Source: an uncultured bacterium
Lineage (GTDB): Bacteria; Planctomycetota; UBA1135; GCA-002686595
DNA length: 43,456 nucleotides
Reading direction: 5' to 3'
NCBI GenBank assembly: GCA_902826945.1
Contig: CADEGS010000013.1
Location: 1 to 43,456 of the forward strand
A program made the position numbers and the translations under genes. Positions 29,797 through 37,776 of the stretch are shown in pieces (the first letter of the stretch is position 1; each line of letters begins with the position of its first letter). Below the pieces are notes generated by a model. That model was not told where the DNA came from and made no database searches. It saw nothing but the letters and a program-made list of their open reading frames with translations.

Positions 29797-29833
29797 TCTT
29801 CATCGAGCTTTCACCGGGATCCAGGGGGATCCC
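29797..29833 (+). promoter_or_regulatory. Pho-box-like direct repeat and adjacent inverted repeat before plcP
   Basis: TCTTCAT (29797-29803), CGAG, then CTTTCAC (29808-29814) place two TTCA cores exactly 11 bp apart, as in the PhoB-binding consensus CTGTCAT-N4-CTGTCAT. The match is partial (10 of 18 positions to the E. coli consensus). It is directly followed by GGGATCC-AGGG-GGATCCC (29816-29833), a 7-bp inverted repeat that could be a terminator for the kinase gene or a second operator. PhoB regulation is inference. Confidence 0.4.
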
Positions 29834-29926
29834 AACGAAGGCCGCCGATGCTCCTCAGCGGAGATTCCAGGGACGCGCCCCGGCCGAGCGCCGCGGCGCG
29901 CGCCCGAGACCCCGACAGGAGCGCGC

Positions 29927-30820
29927 ATGCCTTCCGCTCTCGCCCGCGCCGCGTCGCGCCGGGCCACGACCCGCCGCCTGCCGTTCGACCGGCTCGACCG
30001 CGAGCTCCTCGCGCGCGAGGGCTCGCCGCCGCGCCGGAGCGGCGCGCGCCACCGCGCGATCTGGATCTCGGACACGCACCTCGGGACGCGCGAGGCGCGC
30101 GCGGACGTCCTGCTCGACTTCCTGCGCCGCAACGACGCCGACACGCTCTACCTGGTCGGCGACATCCTGGACGGCTGGCGCCTGCGCCGCTCGTGGTACT
30201 GGGACGCGGCCCACAACGCGATCCTGGCCGAGCTGCTCGCCAAGCGCGAGGACGGGACGCGCGTCGTGTACGTCGCCGGCAACCACGACGAGTTCCTGCG
30301 CGGCTACCTGGGCCTCTCCTGCGGCGGGATCGAGCTGGTGGACGAGGTCGTGCACGAGACCGCGGACGGGAAGCGCCTGCTCGTGCTGCACGGCGATCGC
30401 TTCGACGCCTGCATCCGCGACGCGCGCTGGCTGGCGCTGCTCGGCGACCACGCCTATCGCTGGTGCATGCGCCTGAACACCGTCTTCAACGCCGTGCGGC
30501 GGCGGCTGGGCTACGGCTACTGGTCGCTCTCGGCCTACCTGAAGCACAAGGTCAAGAACGCCGTCTCCTACATCTCGGACTTCGAGCACGCGGTCGCGCG
30601 CGAGGTCGCCGAGCGCGGCTTCGACGGCGTCGTGTGCGGGCACATCCACCACGCGGAGATCCGCACCGTCGAGGGCGTGCTCTACTGCAACGACGGCGAC
30701 TGGGTGGAGAGCTGCACGGCGCTGGTCGAGGACCGCTCCGGCCGGCTCGCGATCCTGCGCTGGGCGCCGCGCGCGGCCGCGCGCGAGCTGCGGCGCGCGG
30801 AGGCGGCGTGCGCCTCCTGA
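29927..30820 (+). CDS. plcP: Phospholipase C-type metallophosphoesterase PlcP (often misannotated LpxH)
   Basis: This is a 297-residue cytoplasmic or membrane-associated protein from ATG 29927. The calcineurin-like metal motifs are WISDTHLGTR (Asp49, His51), YLVGDILDGWRLRRSWYW (Asp79), VAGNHDEFLR (Asn119, His120), VLHGDRFD (His155) and VCGHIHHAEI (near residue 238). The combination DGW-x-L-x-x-SWYW, YWSLSAYLKHKVKNAVSYI and CNDGDWVESCTALVE is the pattern I know from Sinorhizobium meliloti PlcP, an Mn-dependent phospholipase C that converts phosphatidylcholine and related lipids to diacylglycerol under phosphate starvation. UDP-2,3-diacylglucosamine hydrolase (LpxH) shares only the core motifs. 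The following glycosyltransferase gene overlaps it by 13 bp, the classical plcP-agt pair, and a Pho-box-like site lies 113 bp upstream. Lipid substrates in this organism are inferred. Confidence 0.86.
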   Translation: MPSALARAASRRATTRRLPFDRLDRELLAREGSPPRRSGARHRAIWISDTHLGTREARADVLLDFLRRNDADTLYLVGDILDGWRLRRSWYWDAAHNAILAELLAKREDGTRVVYVAGNHDEFLRGYLGLSCGGIELVDEVVHETADGKRLLVLHGDRFDACIRDARWLALLGDHAYRWCMRLNTVFNAVRRRLGYGYWSLSAYLKHKVKNAVSYISDFEHAVAREVAERGFDGVVCGHIHHAEIRTVEGVLYCNDGDWVESCTALVEDRSGRLAILRWAPRAAARELRRAEAACAS

Positions 30821-31815
30821 TCGTCACGGACGCCTGGGCGCCGCAGACGAACGGGGTCGTGCGCACGCTCGCGACCGTGATCGAGCGCCTGCGCGCGCTC
30901 GGCCACGAGGTGCACGTCGTGCACCCCGGGCTGTTCGCGACGGTGCCGTGCCCGACGTACCCCGACATCCGCCTGGCGCTCCTGCCCGGCCGCCGGCTGC
31001 GCGCGACCCTGCGCGAGCTCGCGCCCGACGCGGTGCACGTCGCCACCGAGGGGCCGCTCGGGATCGCCGCGCGGCGCCTCCTGGTCGAGCTCGGCCTGCC
31101 CTTCACGACCGCCTTCCACACGCGCTTCGCCGAGTACGTCCACGAGCGCGCGCGCATCCCGCTCGCCTGGACCTACCGCGGCCTGCGCTGGTTCCACGGC
31201 GCGGCCGAGCGCGTGCTGGTCGCGACGCAGAGCCTGCAGGAGGAGCTCGAGGGCCGCGGCTTCCGCAACGTGGCGCGCTGGTCGCGCGGCGTGGACCTGG
31301 AGCTCTTCCGCCCCGACCGGCGCGAGGACCTCGGCCTCGCGCGCCCGGTGCACGCCTACGTCGGGCGCGTGGCGGTCGAGAAGAACCTCGAGGCCTTCCT
31401 GTCGCTCGACCTGCCGGGCTCGAAGCTCGTCGTCGGCGACGGGCCGTCGCGGCGCGCGCTCGAGCGCCGCTGGCCAGCGGCCGTCTTCGTCGGCATGAAG
31501 CACGGCGAGGAGCTCGCGCGCCACTACGCCTCGTCCGACGTGTTCGTCTTCCCGAGCCGCACGGACACCTTCGGGCTGGTCGTGCTCGAGGCGCTCGCGT
31601 GCGGCGTGCCGGTGGCGGCCTTCCCCGTGCCCGGCCCGCTCGACGTGCTCGGCGACGCGCCCGTCGGCGCGCTGCGCGAGGACCTGGGCGAGGCCTGCCG
31701 CCTCGCGCGCGCGGTCGACCCTGCGGCCTGTCGCCGCCACGCCGAGGGCTTCTCCTGGGAGCGCTGCGCCGAGCTCCTGCTCGCGCACCTGGCGCCGATC
31801 TCGCGCGCCGCCTGA
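30808..31815 (+). CDS. agt: GT4 glycosyltransferase, glycolipid synthase Agt-like
   Basis: This is a 335-residue GT-B fold enzyme starting at GTG 30808, preceded by GGAGG (30799-30803) and overlapping plcP by 13 bp. The N-terminus RLLIVTDAWAPQTNGVVRTL, then CPTYPDIRLAL, FTTAFHTRFAEYV and RWSRGVDLELFRP match the family of Agt, the glycosyltransferase that adds glucose, galactose or glucuronate to diacylglycerol. The donor site is visible as GRVAVEKN (about residue 185) and DTFGLVVLEALACG (about 252-265; the E-x7-E element of GT4). Working with PlcP it would turn phospholipids into phosphorus-free glycolipids at the inner membrane. Alternatives within GT4 include a phosphatidylinositol mannosyltransferase. 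The sugar and the product cannot be read from the sequence. The gene ends 11 bp before the end of the convergent gene. Confidence 0.86.
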   Translation: MRLLIVTDAWAPQTNGVVRTLATVIERLRALGHEVHVVHPGLFATVPCPTYPDIRLALLPGRRLRATLRELAPDAVHVATEGPLGIAARRLLVELGLPFTTAFHTRFAEYVHERARIPLAWTYRGLRWFHGAAERVLVATQSLQEELEGRGFRNVARWSRGVDLELFRPDRREDLGLARPVHAYVGRVAVEKNLEAFLSLDLPGSKLVVGDGPSRRALERRWPAAVFVGMKHGEELARHYASSDVFVFPSRTDTFGLVVLEALACGVPVAAFPVPGPLDVLGDAPVGALREDLGEACRLARAVDPAACRRHAEGFSWERCAELLLAHLAPISRAA

Positions 31816-31826
31816 CCCGAGCGCGC

Positions 31827-32978
31827 TCAGTCTTCCGTCGACCGGACGACCACGGCCGTGCCGAGGTCCACGGACCCGCTCGCGCCGAGGTCGTACGAGC
31901 CCAGCACGCTCGGCACGCACCCCCGACGCGCGCGCCGCGGGCCGGCGCCGCGCGCCTCGCCGGCGCGCACCCGCAGGCGCGCCGCGGGCAAGCGCTCGAA
32001 GCGGAAGCGCCCCGTGGCGTCGCTCGTGGCGCGGGCGAGGCCGGCGCCCCGGCGGGTCCGCTCGCCCTGCGCGGGGAACGGCGGTCCCTCGTCCAGCTCG
32101 CACACGAGCGCCACGCCCGCGAGCGGCGCGCCGTCCGCGTCGACGAGCCGTCCGGCGAGCGAGCGGCCGCGCGCCTCGCCCTCGAGCGCGAGCGCGCGCA
32201 CCTCGCCGGGAGCGAGCGCGACGAGGAGCGGCGCCGGCGCGGCGGAAGGCTCCCCGGCGGGCCAGTCGGCGTGCACGCGGTGCTCGCCCGGCGGCAGGCC
32301 CTCGAGCACGAAGCGGCCGAGCGCGTCGGTGCGCGCGCTCGCCTCGAGCGCGCCGTCGAGCGCGCGCGCGGCCTGCACGCGCACGAGCGCTCCCTGCAGC
32401 GGCACGCCGCGGCCGTCGCGCGCCACGCCGAGCAGCGCGGCGGCGCGCGCGACGCGCAGCGTGAGCCGGGCCTGCTCGCCGGCCGCCAGCCGCGCGCGTC
32501 CCGCGCTCTCGCCGGTCGCCGCGTCGGGCACGACGACCAGGCCGCCGGGCAGGCTCCCGGGGACGAGCGAGACGCGGTAGCGCGCGGGCGGCAGCGCGCC
32601 GAAGCGAGCCTCGCCGCGCTCGTCGAGGGGACGGCAGTCCCAGGCCACGCTCCCGCGCTCCAGCAGCAGCCGGGCGCCCGGAGCGCGCGCGCCGGAGGGG
32701 AGCTCGAGCGCGACGACGAGGTCCGCGAGCGCGGTCCGCGAGCCGCCGCTGCGCGCTGCGGGCGCGAGCGCTCGACCCTCTTCTTGCCCGGGAGCGCGAC
32801 CGTCCGCGCGGGGCGGACGAGCGAGCGCGGCGGCGCGCGCGACGGGGCCGGCCGCGGGCGCGGGGCGGGCGACCCGCGGCACGCGACGCGGACCGCCACG
32901 CCCCGCGGACGAGGCGAGGACGAGCGCCAGCACGCCCGCGCCCGCGAGCGCGAAGCAGGCGGCGCGGGCGCCCCTCAC
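31827..32978 (-). CDS. Membrane-anchored or exported protein with carboxypeptidase-regulatory-like repeats
   Basis: This is a 383-residue protein. The GTG start at 32978-32976 overlaps the stop of the upstream gene (GTGA), so the two are translationally coupled. Residues about 5-25 (ACFALAGAGVLALVLASSA) form a signal anchor, followed by a long Pro/Ala/Arg-rich linker (to about residue 75). The rest is three or more Ig-like units of the carboxypeptidase-regulatory type, such as LLGVARDGRGVPLQGALVRVQAA split by FVLEGLPPGEHRVHADW, and LAGRLVDADGAPLAGVALVCEL with FRFERLPAARLRVRAG. These domains bind or pack on the outer surface and have no catalytic residues. They resemble the periplasmic part of the fused sigma factor at 9272-11995. 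The function is unknown. Confidence 0.75.
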   Translation of the reverse strand: MRGARAACFALAGAGVLALVLASSAGRGGPRRVPRVARPAPAAGPVARAAALARPPRADGRAPGQEEGRALAPAARSGGSRTALADLVVALELPSGARAPGARLLLERGSVAWDCRPLDERGEARFGALPPARYRVSLVPGSLPGGLVVVPDAATGESAGRARLAAGEQARLTLRVARAAALLGVARDGRGVPLQGALVRVQAARALDGALEASARTDALGRFVLEGLPPGEHRVHADWPAGEPSAAPAPLLVALAPGEVRALALEGEARGRSLAGRLVDADGAPLAGVALVCELDEGPPFPAQGERTRRGAGLARATSDATGRFRFERLPAARLRVRAGEARGAGPRRARRGCVPSVLGSYDLGASGSVDLGTAVVVRSTED

Positions 32979-34114
32979 GTGCGGGTCGCCGTGAAGGTCC
33001 CGGCGAGGGACTCGAGGTCGTTCCGGAAGGTCCCCTCCAGGGTCCCGTCGGCGTCGATCGTGCCGCGGAAGAGCGTGCCCTCGGCGTCGACGCCGCTGAG
33101 CTCGGCCGTCGTGCCGCTGGTCGAGATCACCGTCGCGGAGACGTTGTCGTCGGGCGGCGCCAGCGTCACGTTGCCGTCGTCGTCGACCAGGATCGTGAGC
33201 GGGTCGGTGACGCCGCCCGCGGTGGAGCTGCCGACGTACGTCCCGGCCAGGAGGTCGATCAGGTCCTCGTCGAGCACGTCGTCGACGGCGACGACGCGCT
33301 CGCCGGTGAACGTGCCGGTCTCCGCGCCGAGCACCCACGTGCCCGCGAGCGAGCCGTCGCTCCCGATGTCGCCGCTGAAGGTCGCGCCGGTCGAGGCGTT
33401 GCCTGCGACGAAGCCGCCGTCGGTCTGGGCCAGCCCCTCGAGCGAGATCAGCCCGTCGAAGGCGCTGACGGCCCAGCCGAAGAGCGCGCCGTCGCGGTCG
33501 ACGAAGACCGTGAACGGGCCCTCGTCGTCGCCCTCGTAGTGCCCCGTGTAGCGGCCCGCGACGATCGTGCGCAGCGTGCGCTGCAGGTGCGCCAGGGCCT
33601 GGGCTGCATCGACCAGGGTGCGCGCGCCTCCCGGCAGGCCGGCGGTGATCGTGTCGAGGACCGGCTGCGCGAGCCCGGCGAAGGTCGTCGCGTCGGTCGA
33701 GAAGTCGAGCGACATCCCGAGCGCGGCCTGGGCGACGAGCGGATCGATCGTGATCCCGTTGTCGACGTCCAGGTCGAGGTCGAGCGTCTGGAGGAAGCGC
33801 GCGATGTTGACCACCTCCTCGTCGGTCTCGTCGACCGCGCCCGGAGCGAGGCTCAGGGGCGTCATCACGGGCTGCGCCAGGCCCAGCCCGATCACCAGGT
33901 CGCCGACGGCGAACATCGCCTGCGCCCCCGGCAGGTAGGCGAAGCGGCCGGCGGCGTCGGTGGTCGAGATCCTCGTGCCGGAGGTGACGGTCAGGCCCTC
34001 GACCGGGCTGTCGAGGAAGGTCCCCGTCGGCCCGCCCCCGCCGCCGCCGCTGCCGCCGCAGCCGGCGAGGGTGAGGGCGACGAGCGCCGAGAGGAAGCGA
34101 TCGCGTGCGTACAT
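32975..34114 (-). CDS. Beta-rich lipoprotein of unknown function
   Basis: This is a 379-residue protein from ATG 34114-34112. Residues 1-19 end in LVALTLAGC (lipobox, Cys19), followed by a Ser/Gly linker. The next part, GTFLDSPVEGLTVTSGT then TDAAGRFAYLPGAQAMFAVGDLVIG (about 30-75), is a conserved opening module of surface lipoproteins, a small beta-domain with a maturation-like LDSPVEGL motif. A mostly helical segment (about 90-190) and then a run of beta-strand repeats with Asp/Gly turns (GDDEGPFTVFVDRDG; GDIGSDGSLAGTWVL; GTIDADGTLEGTFRND) follow. The latter look like repeated GxxxGTWxxxxxxGTF beta-hairpins. It is attached to the outer membrane or periplasmic face. The gene is first of a two-gene operon and diverges from the ECF sigma gene. 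Confidence 0.75.
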   Translation of the reverse strand: MYARDRFLSALVALTLAGCGGSGGGGGGPTGTFLDSPVEGLTVTSGTRISTTDAAGRFAYLPGAQAMFAVGDLVIGLGLAQPVMTPLSLAPGAVDETDEEVVNIARFLQTLDLDLDVDNGITIDPLVAQAALGMSLDFSTDATTFAGLAQPVLDTITAGLPGGARTLVDAAQALAHLQRTLRTIVAGRYTGHYEGDDEGPFTVFVDRDGALFGWAVSAFDGLISLEGLAQTDGGFVAGNASTGATFSGDIGSDGSLAGTWVLGAETGTFTGERVVAVDDVLDEDLIDLLAGTYVGSSTAGGVTDPLTILVDDDGNVTLAPPDDNVSATVISTSGTTAELSGVDAEGTLFRGTIDADGTLEGTFRNDLESLAGTFTATRT

Positions 34115-34147
34115 CGTGGGTCTCCTGGGCTTGGGACGCGAGGCGAT

Positions 34148-34223
34148 CGCGCCGCGTGGTGTGGGATTCCTCCCCGACCACGCGCGGCGCGCGCGGGCTG
34201 CCGGACTTTCCGGCTTTTCCGGC
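34148..34223. promoter_or_regulatory. Divergent control region: hairpin and TTTCCGGC direct repeats
   Basis: Between the lipoprotein (minus) and the sigma factor (plus), CGCGCCGCGTGGT (34148-34160) pairs with 34177-34191 (13 bp, 2-nt bulge). Beyond it TTTCCGGC occurs at 34207-34214 and again at 34216-34223, one helical turn less one base apart. These could be operator half-sites or leader structure for the divergent units. Confidence 0.3.
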
Positions 34224-34277
34224 TCGCGCCGACCGCGCGCGCGCGGGGCACCCGGCCCCGGCCCGCGGGGAAGGGGC

Positions 34278-34283
34278 TAGAAT
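34278..34283 (+). promoter_or_regulatory. -10-like TAGAAT before the ECF sigma gene
   Basis: TAGAAT lies 59 bp upstream of the ATG at 34343. No recognisable -35 is present 16-18 bp upstream, which would fit autoregulation by an alternative sigma factor, but this is inference from a single hexamer. Confidence 0.3.
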
Positions 34284-34342
34284 CCGGGCAGCTCCGAGCG
34301 CTCGCGCGTTGTGCCTGCGGGCCGCCGCGCCCACCGCTCGCC

Positions 34343-34873
34343 ATGGATCCCACGCCGAGTCTCTGGGACGGAATCCTCGCCCGCGCGTCGGTCCTGCGGC
34401 GGCGCTACGCGAACCTCGCCGACGCGCCCCAGGACACGTGGTCGCTCGTCGGTCGCGTCGCGGCCGAGAAGTTCGCCGGCGGCGTCGCGCCGAAGACGCG
34501 CGACCGCGACCACCTGTGGGCGCTCTGGACGCGCGCGATGGTCAGCGTGCTGAACGACCTGCACCGCCGCGAGCGCCGGCGCGGCGCGACGACCCCGCTC
34601 GAGGCGCTCGGGGAAGGCCACGAGCCGGCGCAGGCCGAGCCGGACGATCGGCTGCAGGCCCTGGCCGAGGCGCTGCGCGAGCTGGCCGAGCGCGACGCGG
34701 CCCTCGGCGAGGAGAAGGCGCTGCTGGTGGCGCTGCGCTACTTCGAGGGCCTGACGTGGGAGGAGCTGGGCACGACGCTGGGCTCCTCGGTCCGCCGCGC
34801 CCGCGACGAGTGGGCCGTCACGCGCGCCTGGCTGCGGCGCGAGCTGCGCCGGCGCGGCGTGGAGCTCGACTGA
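34343..34873 (+). CDS. ECF-type RNA polymerase sigma factor (kinase-linked)
   Basis: This is a 176-residue protein from ATG 34343. It has the short ECF layout: region 2 in the first half (LADAPQDTWSLVGRVAAEKFAGG, then MVSVLNDLHRRERRRGA with its arginine-rich end) and region 4 (LRYFEGLTWEELGTTLGSSVRRARDEWAVTRAWLRREL) with the helix-turn-helix. It resembles the Sigma70_ECF/TIGR02999 group abundant in Planctomycetota and Acidobacteria. The kinase gene starts 4 bp downstream, the standard ECF-STK pairing in which the kinase probably controls the sigma factor by phosphorylation in place of an anti-sigma factor. Region 2 is weakly conserved, so promoter recognition cannot be predicted. Confidence 0.86.
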   Translation: MDPTPSLWDGILARASVLRRRYANLADAPQDTWSLVGRVAAEKFAGGVAPKTRDRDHLWALWTRAMVSVLNDLHRRERRRGATTPLEALGEGHEPAQAEPDDRLQALAEALRELAERDAALGEEKALLVALRYFEGLTWEELGTTLGSSVRRARDEWAVTRAWLRRELRRRGVELD

Positions 34874-34877
34874 CGCG

Positions 34878-37493
34878 ATGGCGGGCGCGGAGGGGAGCGA
34901 GCGCGAGCGCTGGCAGCGCGTCCAGGGGCTCTTCCACCGCGCGCGCGAGCTCGCCCCCGAGGAGCGCGCCGCCTTCCTGCGGCGCCAGTGCGCGGGGGAC
35001 GCCACGCTCCTGGCGGAGGTCCTGGAGCTCGTCGGCGAGGCGCTGCCCGAGTCCTGGAGCGGCGAGCGGCCCGCGCAGAGCGAGGACCTCTCTGGCCGGC
35101 GCTTCGGCCACTACGAGCTGGAGCGCGTGATCGGCCAGGGATCGATGGGCGTGATCTACGAGGCGCGCCAGGAGCGCGTCGGGCGCAGCGTGGCGCTCAA
35201 GGTGCTGCGCGGGCGCGACGAGTTCCTGCGCGCCGGCGGGACGCCGCGCTCCTACGAGCGCATGGCGCGCCGCTTCGCGGCCGAGGCGGAGGCGCTCGGC
35301 CTGCTCGACCACCCCGGCATCGTGCCGATCCACGAGCTCGAGAGCGCGGACGGCCACAGCTACTTCACGATGCGCCTGGTGCGCGGCGAGGACTTCCGCT
35401 CGATCATCGCGCGCGTGCACGCGCGCGGCGGGCGCGAGGGCTGGACGCTGGCGCGCGCGCTCGGCGTCGTGCTGCGGGTGTGCGAGACGATGGCCTTCGC
35501 CCACGACCGCGGCGTGCTGCACCGCGACCTGAAGCCCTCGCACGTGATGGTCGGCGCCTTCGGCGAGGTCACGATCGTCGACTGGGGCCTGGCCAGGCTC
35601 CCGGGGCGAGCGGAAGAGCGCGACCTGCGGCTGGCGCCGGAGCAGGACGACGCGGCCACCGACTCGCTCGCCCCCGAGCCGCTGCGCACGGTCGAGGGCG
35701 ACGTGATCGGCACGCCCGCGTACATGCCGCCCGAGCAGGCGCGCGGCGAGCTGGAGCGGCTCGGGACGCGCTCCGACGTGTACGCGCTCGGCGCGCTGGT
35801 CTACCACCTGCTGGCGGGCCATCCGCCGTACCTGGAGGAGCCGCTGGCGGCGCGGCGCGTGCTCGAGCGCGTGCGCTCGGAGGCGCCGCTCCCCCTCGCC
35901 GGGCGCGCGCCGGGCGCCGCGCCGGCTCTGGTCGCGATCTGCGAGAAGGCGATGCGGCGCGAGCCCGAGGAGCGCTACGCCGGCATGCAGGAGCTGGCCC
36001 TCGACCTGCGCGCGTTCCTGGAGAACCGCGTCGTCGGCGCGCACCGCACCGGGCGGCTGACGGTGCTCGTGAAGTGGCTGCAGCGCAACGCGCTCCTGGC
36101 GGCGGCCGCGGGCGTGCTCGGGCTGGTCGGCATCGGCTGGGCCACGAGCGTGGCCTGGAAGAACCGCGCGCTCGCCGCCGCGGCGCGCGAGGCGAGCCGC
36201 GAGCGCGACCACGCGCGCGTCGAGTCGGGCTTCTCCGAGGCGACGGTGCGCTTCCTGATGGACGTCTTCCGCTCGCTGCATCCCGACCAGGCGCAGGGGC
36301 GCGAGGTCTCGATGCGCGACGCGCTCGACCTGGCGGCCGAGTCCGTCGCGGCCTACCGCGAGTCGCCGCGCGTCGAGGCCGCGGTGCGCCGCACGCTGGG
36401 CGTCGCCTACCACCACCTGGGCGACGGCGCGCGGGCCGAGCCGCACCTGCGCTTCGCGGCCGAGACGCTCGAGCGCGAGCTCGGCGCGCGCGACGCGCAG
36501 ACGGTCGGCACGCTGGGCGAGCTCGGCGCCGTGCTGCGCGAGCTCGCGCGCTACGACGAGGCGGAGCCGCTCTTGCGGCGCACGCTCGCGCTCGCCGGCG
36601 AGCTCCAGGGCGAGCGCGGGCTGCTCACGCTGCGCGCGATGGGGAACCTGGGCCAGCTGCTCTTCGATCGGCGCCAGCTCGAGGAGGCGCTGGCCCTGGC
36701 GCGCCGCCTGGCCGAGCTGCAGACGGCGGTCGGCGGCCCCGCGAGCCCCGAGCTGCCGCCCACCTACGAGCTGATCGGCTCGATCCTGGACGAGCTCGGC
36801 CGGCCCGAGGAGGCCGAGGCGTGGTTCAGGAAGGAGCTCGAGCTCGACCGCACGCTCCATGGCGAGGACCACTCGAGCACGCTGGTCGCGGCGCAGAACC
36901 TGGCCAACGTGCTCTCGGGCATGGGCCGCCGCGAGGAGGCGCTCGAGCTCGCGCTGGGGACCGTCGCGCGCCTGGTCGAGGTGTTCGGCCCGACGCACCG
37001 CAACGCGCTGATCGGCCAGGGCAACCTCGCGCTCTACCTGGTCGACGACGGCCAGGTGGAGGAGGGGCTGGCGCTCCTGCGCGAGACGCTGGCGACGCAG
37101 GAGGAGGTGCAGGGGCCCGAGCATCCCGACACGCTCCAGACGCGCTTCAACCTGGCGAAGATCCTGCGCTTCCGGCAGCGCACGGACGAGGCGCTGCCGC
37201 TCTACCTGGCGCTCGACGCGTGGCACAAGGCGCGCGGGGACGGCGCCGACGCGCGGCACGGCATCGTGCTGGTCGGCCTGGCCGACTCCTTGATGGCGGC
37301 GGGCGACGACGAGCGGGCGGTGGGCGTCTTGCGGAGGCTGCTGCCGCTGCACCGCGCGCACCCCGAGCGCACGGAGGCCACGCTCGCCGACACCGGACGG
37401 AAGCTCGCGGGCTGCTACCGCGCGCTCGGCTGGCAGGCGGAGCTCGAAGGGCTCGAGGCGGAGCTCGCGGGCGGTCCGCCGCCGGCGCGCTGA
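34878..37493 (+). CDS. Transmembrane Ser/Thr protein kinase with TPR sensor domain
   Basis: This is an 871-residue protein from ATG 34878, 4 bp after the sigma gene. The first about 70 residues are a helical leader. The kinase domain (about 78-385) shows the glycine loop IGQGSMGVIYEA (85-96), VALKVL (Lys108), the catalytic loop LHRDLKPSHVMVG (214-226), DWG in place of DFG (235-237), and GTPAYMPPEQARG (278-290). The Mg-binding Asn expected in HRDLKPxN is His222; DWG is common in planctomycete kinases, but the Asn-to-His change is unusual and may lower or alter activity. A transmembrane helix lies at about 405-425, and residues 450-860 are TPR-type helical repeats (kinesin-light-chain-like), outside the membrane. 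It probably senses an extracytoplasmic signal and acts on the neighbouring ECF sigma factor. The substrate is inferred. Confidence 0.92.
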   Translation: MAGAEGSERERWQRVQGLFHRARELAPEERAAFLRRQCAGDATLLAEVLELVGEALPESWSGERPAQSEDLSGRRFGHYELERVIGQGSMGVIYEARQERVGRSVALKVLRGRDEFLRAGGTPRSYERMARRFAAEAEALGLLDHPGIVPIHELESADGHSYFTMRLVRGEDFRSIIARVHARGGREGWTLARALGVVLRVCETMAFAHDRGVLHRDLKPSHVMVGAFGEVTIVDWGLARLPGRAEERDLRLAPEQDDAATDSLAPEPLRTVEGDVIGTPAYMPPEQARGELERLGTRSDVYALGALVYHLLAGHPPYLEEPLAARRVLERVRSEAPLPLAGRAPGAAPALVAICEKAMRREPEERYAGMQELALDLRAFLENRVVGAHRTGRLTVLVKWLQRNALLAAAAGVLGLVGIGWATSVAWKNRALAAAAREASRERDHARVESGFSEATVRFLMDVFRSLHPDQAQGREVSMRDALDLAAESVAAYRESPRVEAAVRRTLGVAYHHLGDGARAEPHLRFAAETLERELGARDAQTVGTLGELGAVLRELARYDEAEPLLRRTLALAGELQGERGLLTLRAMGNLGQLLFDRRQLEEALALARRLAELQTAVGGPASPELPPTYELIGSILDELGRPEEAEAWFRKELELDRTLHGEDHSSTLVAAQNLANVLSGMGRREEALELALGTVARLVEVFGPTHRNALIGQGNLALYLVDDGQVEEGLALLRETLATQEEVQGPEHPDTLQTRFNLAKILRFRQRTDEALPLYLALDAWHKARGDGADARHGIVLVGLADSLMAAGDDERAVGVLRRLLPLHRAHPERTEATLADTGRKLAGCYRALGWQAELEGLEAELAGGPPPAR

Positions 37494-37573
37494 GCGGCCG
37501 GCCAGCGACCGCTGCGGCGCTCGGGTCCGGGCGCGCTGCGCTCGTCGCCCGCGGCGCACGCGGCCCGGCGATC

Positions 37574-37612
37574 GGGCCGAGCGCACGCATCGCGGCCGAT
37601 GCGCTCGGGCCC
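37574..37612 (+). terminator. Long hairpin after the kinase gene
   Basis: GGG-CCGAGC (37574-37582), a 4-nt bulge and GCATCG (37587-37592) pair across the loop CGGC with CGATGC-GCTCGG (37597-37608) and CCC (37610-37612). It begins 80 bp beyond the kinase stop, 164 bp before the next gene, and lacks a T-run. Confidence 0.45.
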
Positions 37613-37776
37613 CGGCGCGGGCGAGCCGGCGGTCGCCGCCGCGCCATACGCAACCCTTTCGAGCTTCTCGCCCGAAGCGGAAGGAGCTTCCACGCGCGCG
37701 CTCAAGACGCGCCTGCGCAGGGCCCGAAGGGGACCCGCAGGGGATCCCACCTGTCCCGGGGATCGGAAGCAGCACC

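Noticed and set aside
29927..30820. LpxH (UDP-2,3-diacylglucosamine hydrolase) annotation
   Set aside because: Core metal motifs are shared, but the SWYW, YWSLS and GDWVESCTA segments and the overlapping GT4 gene fit PlcP better. LpxH remains the main alternative.
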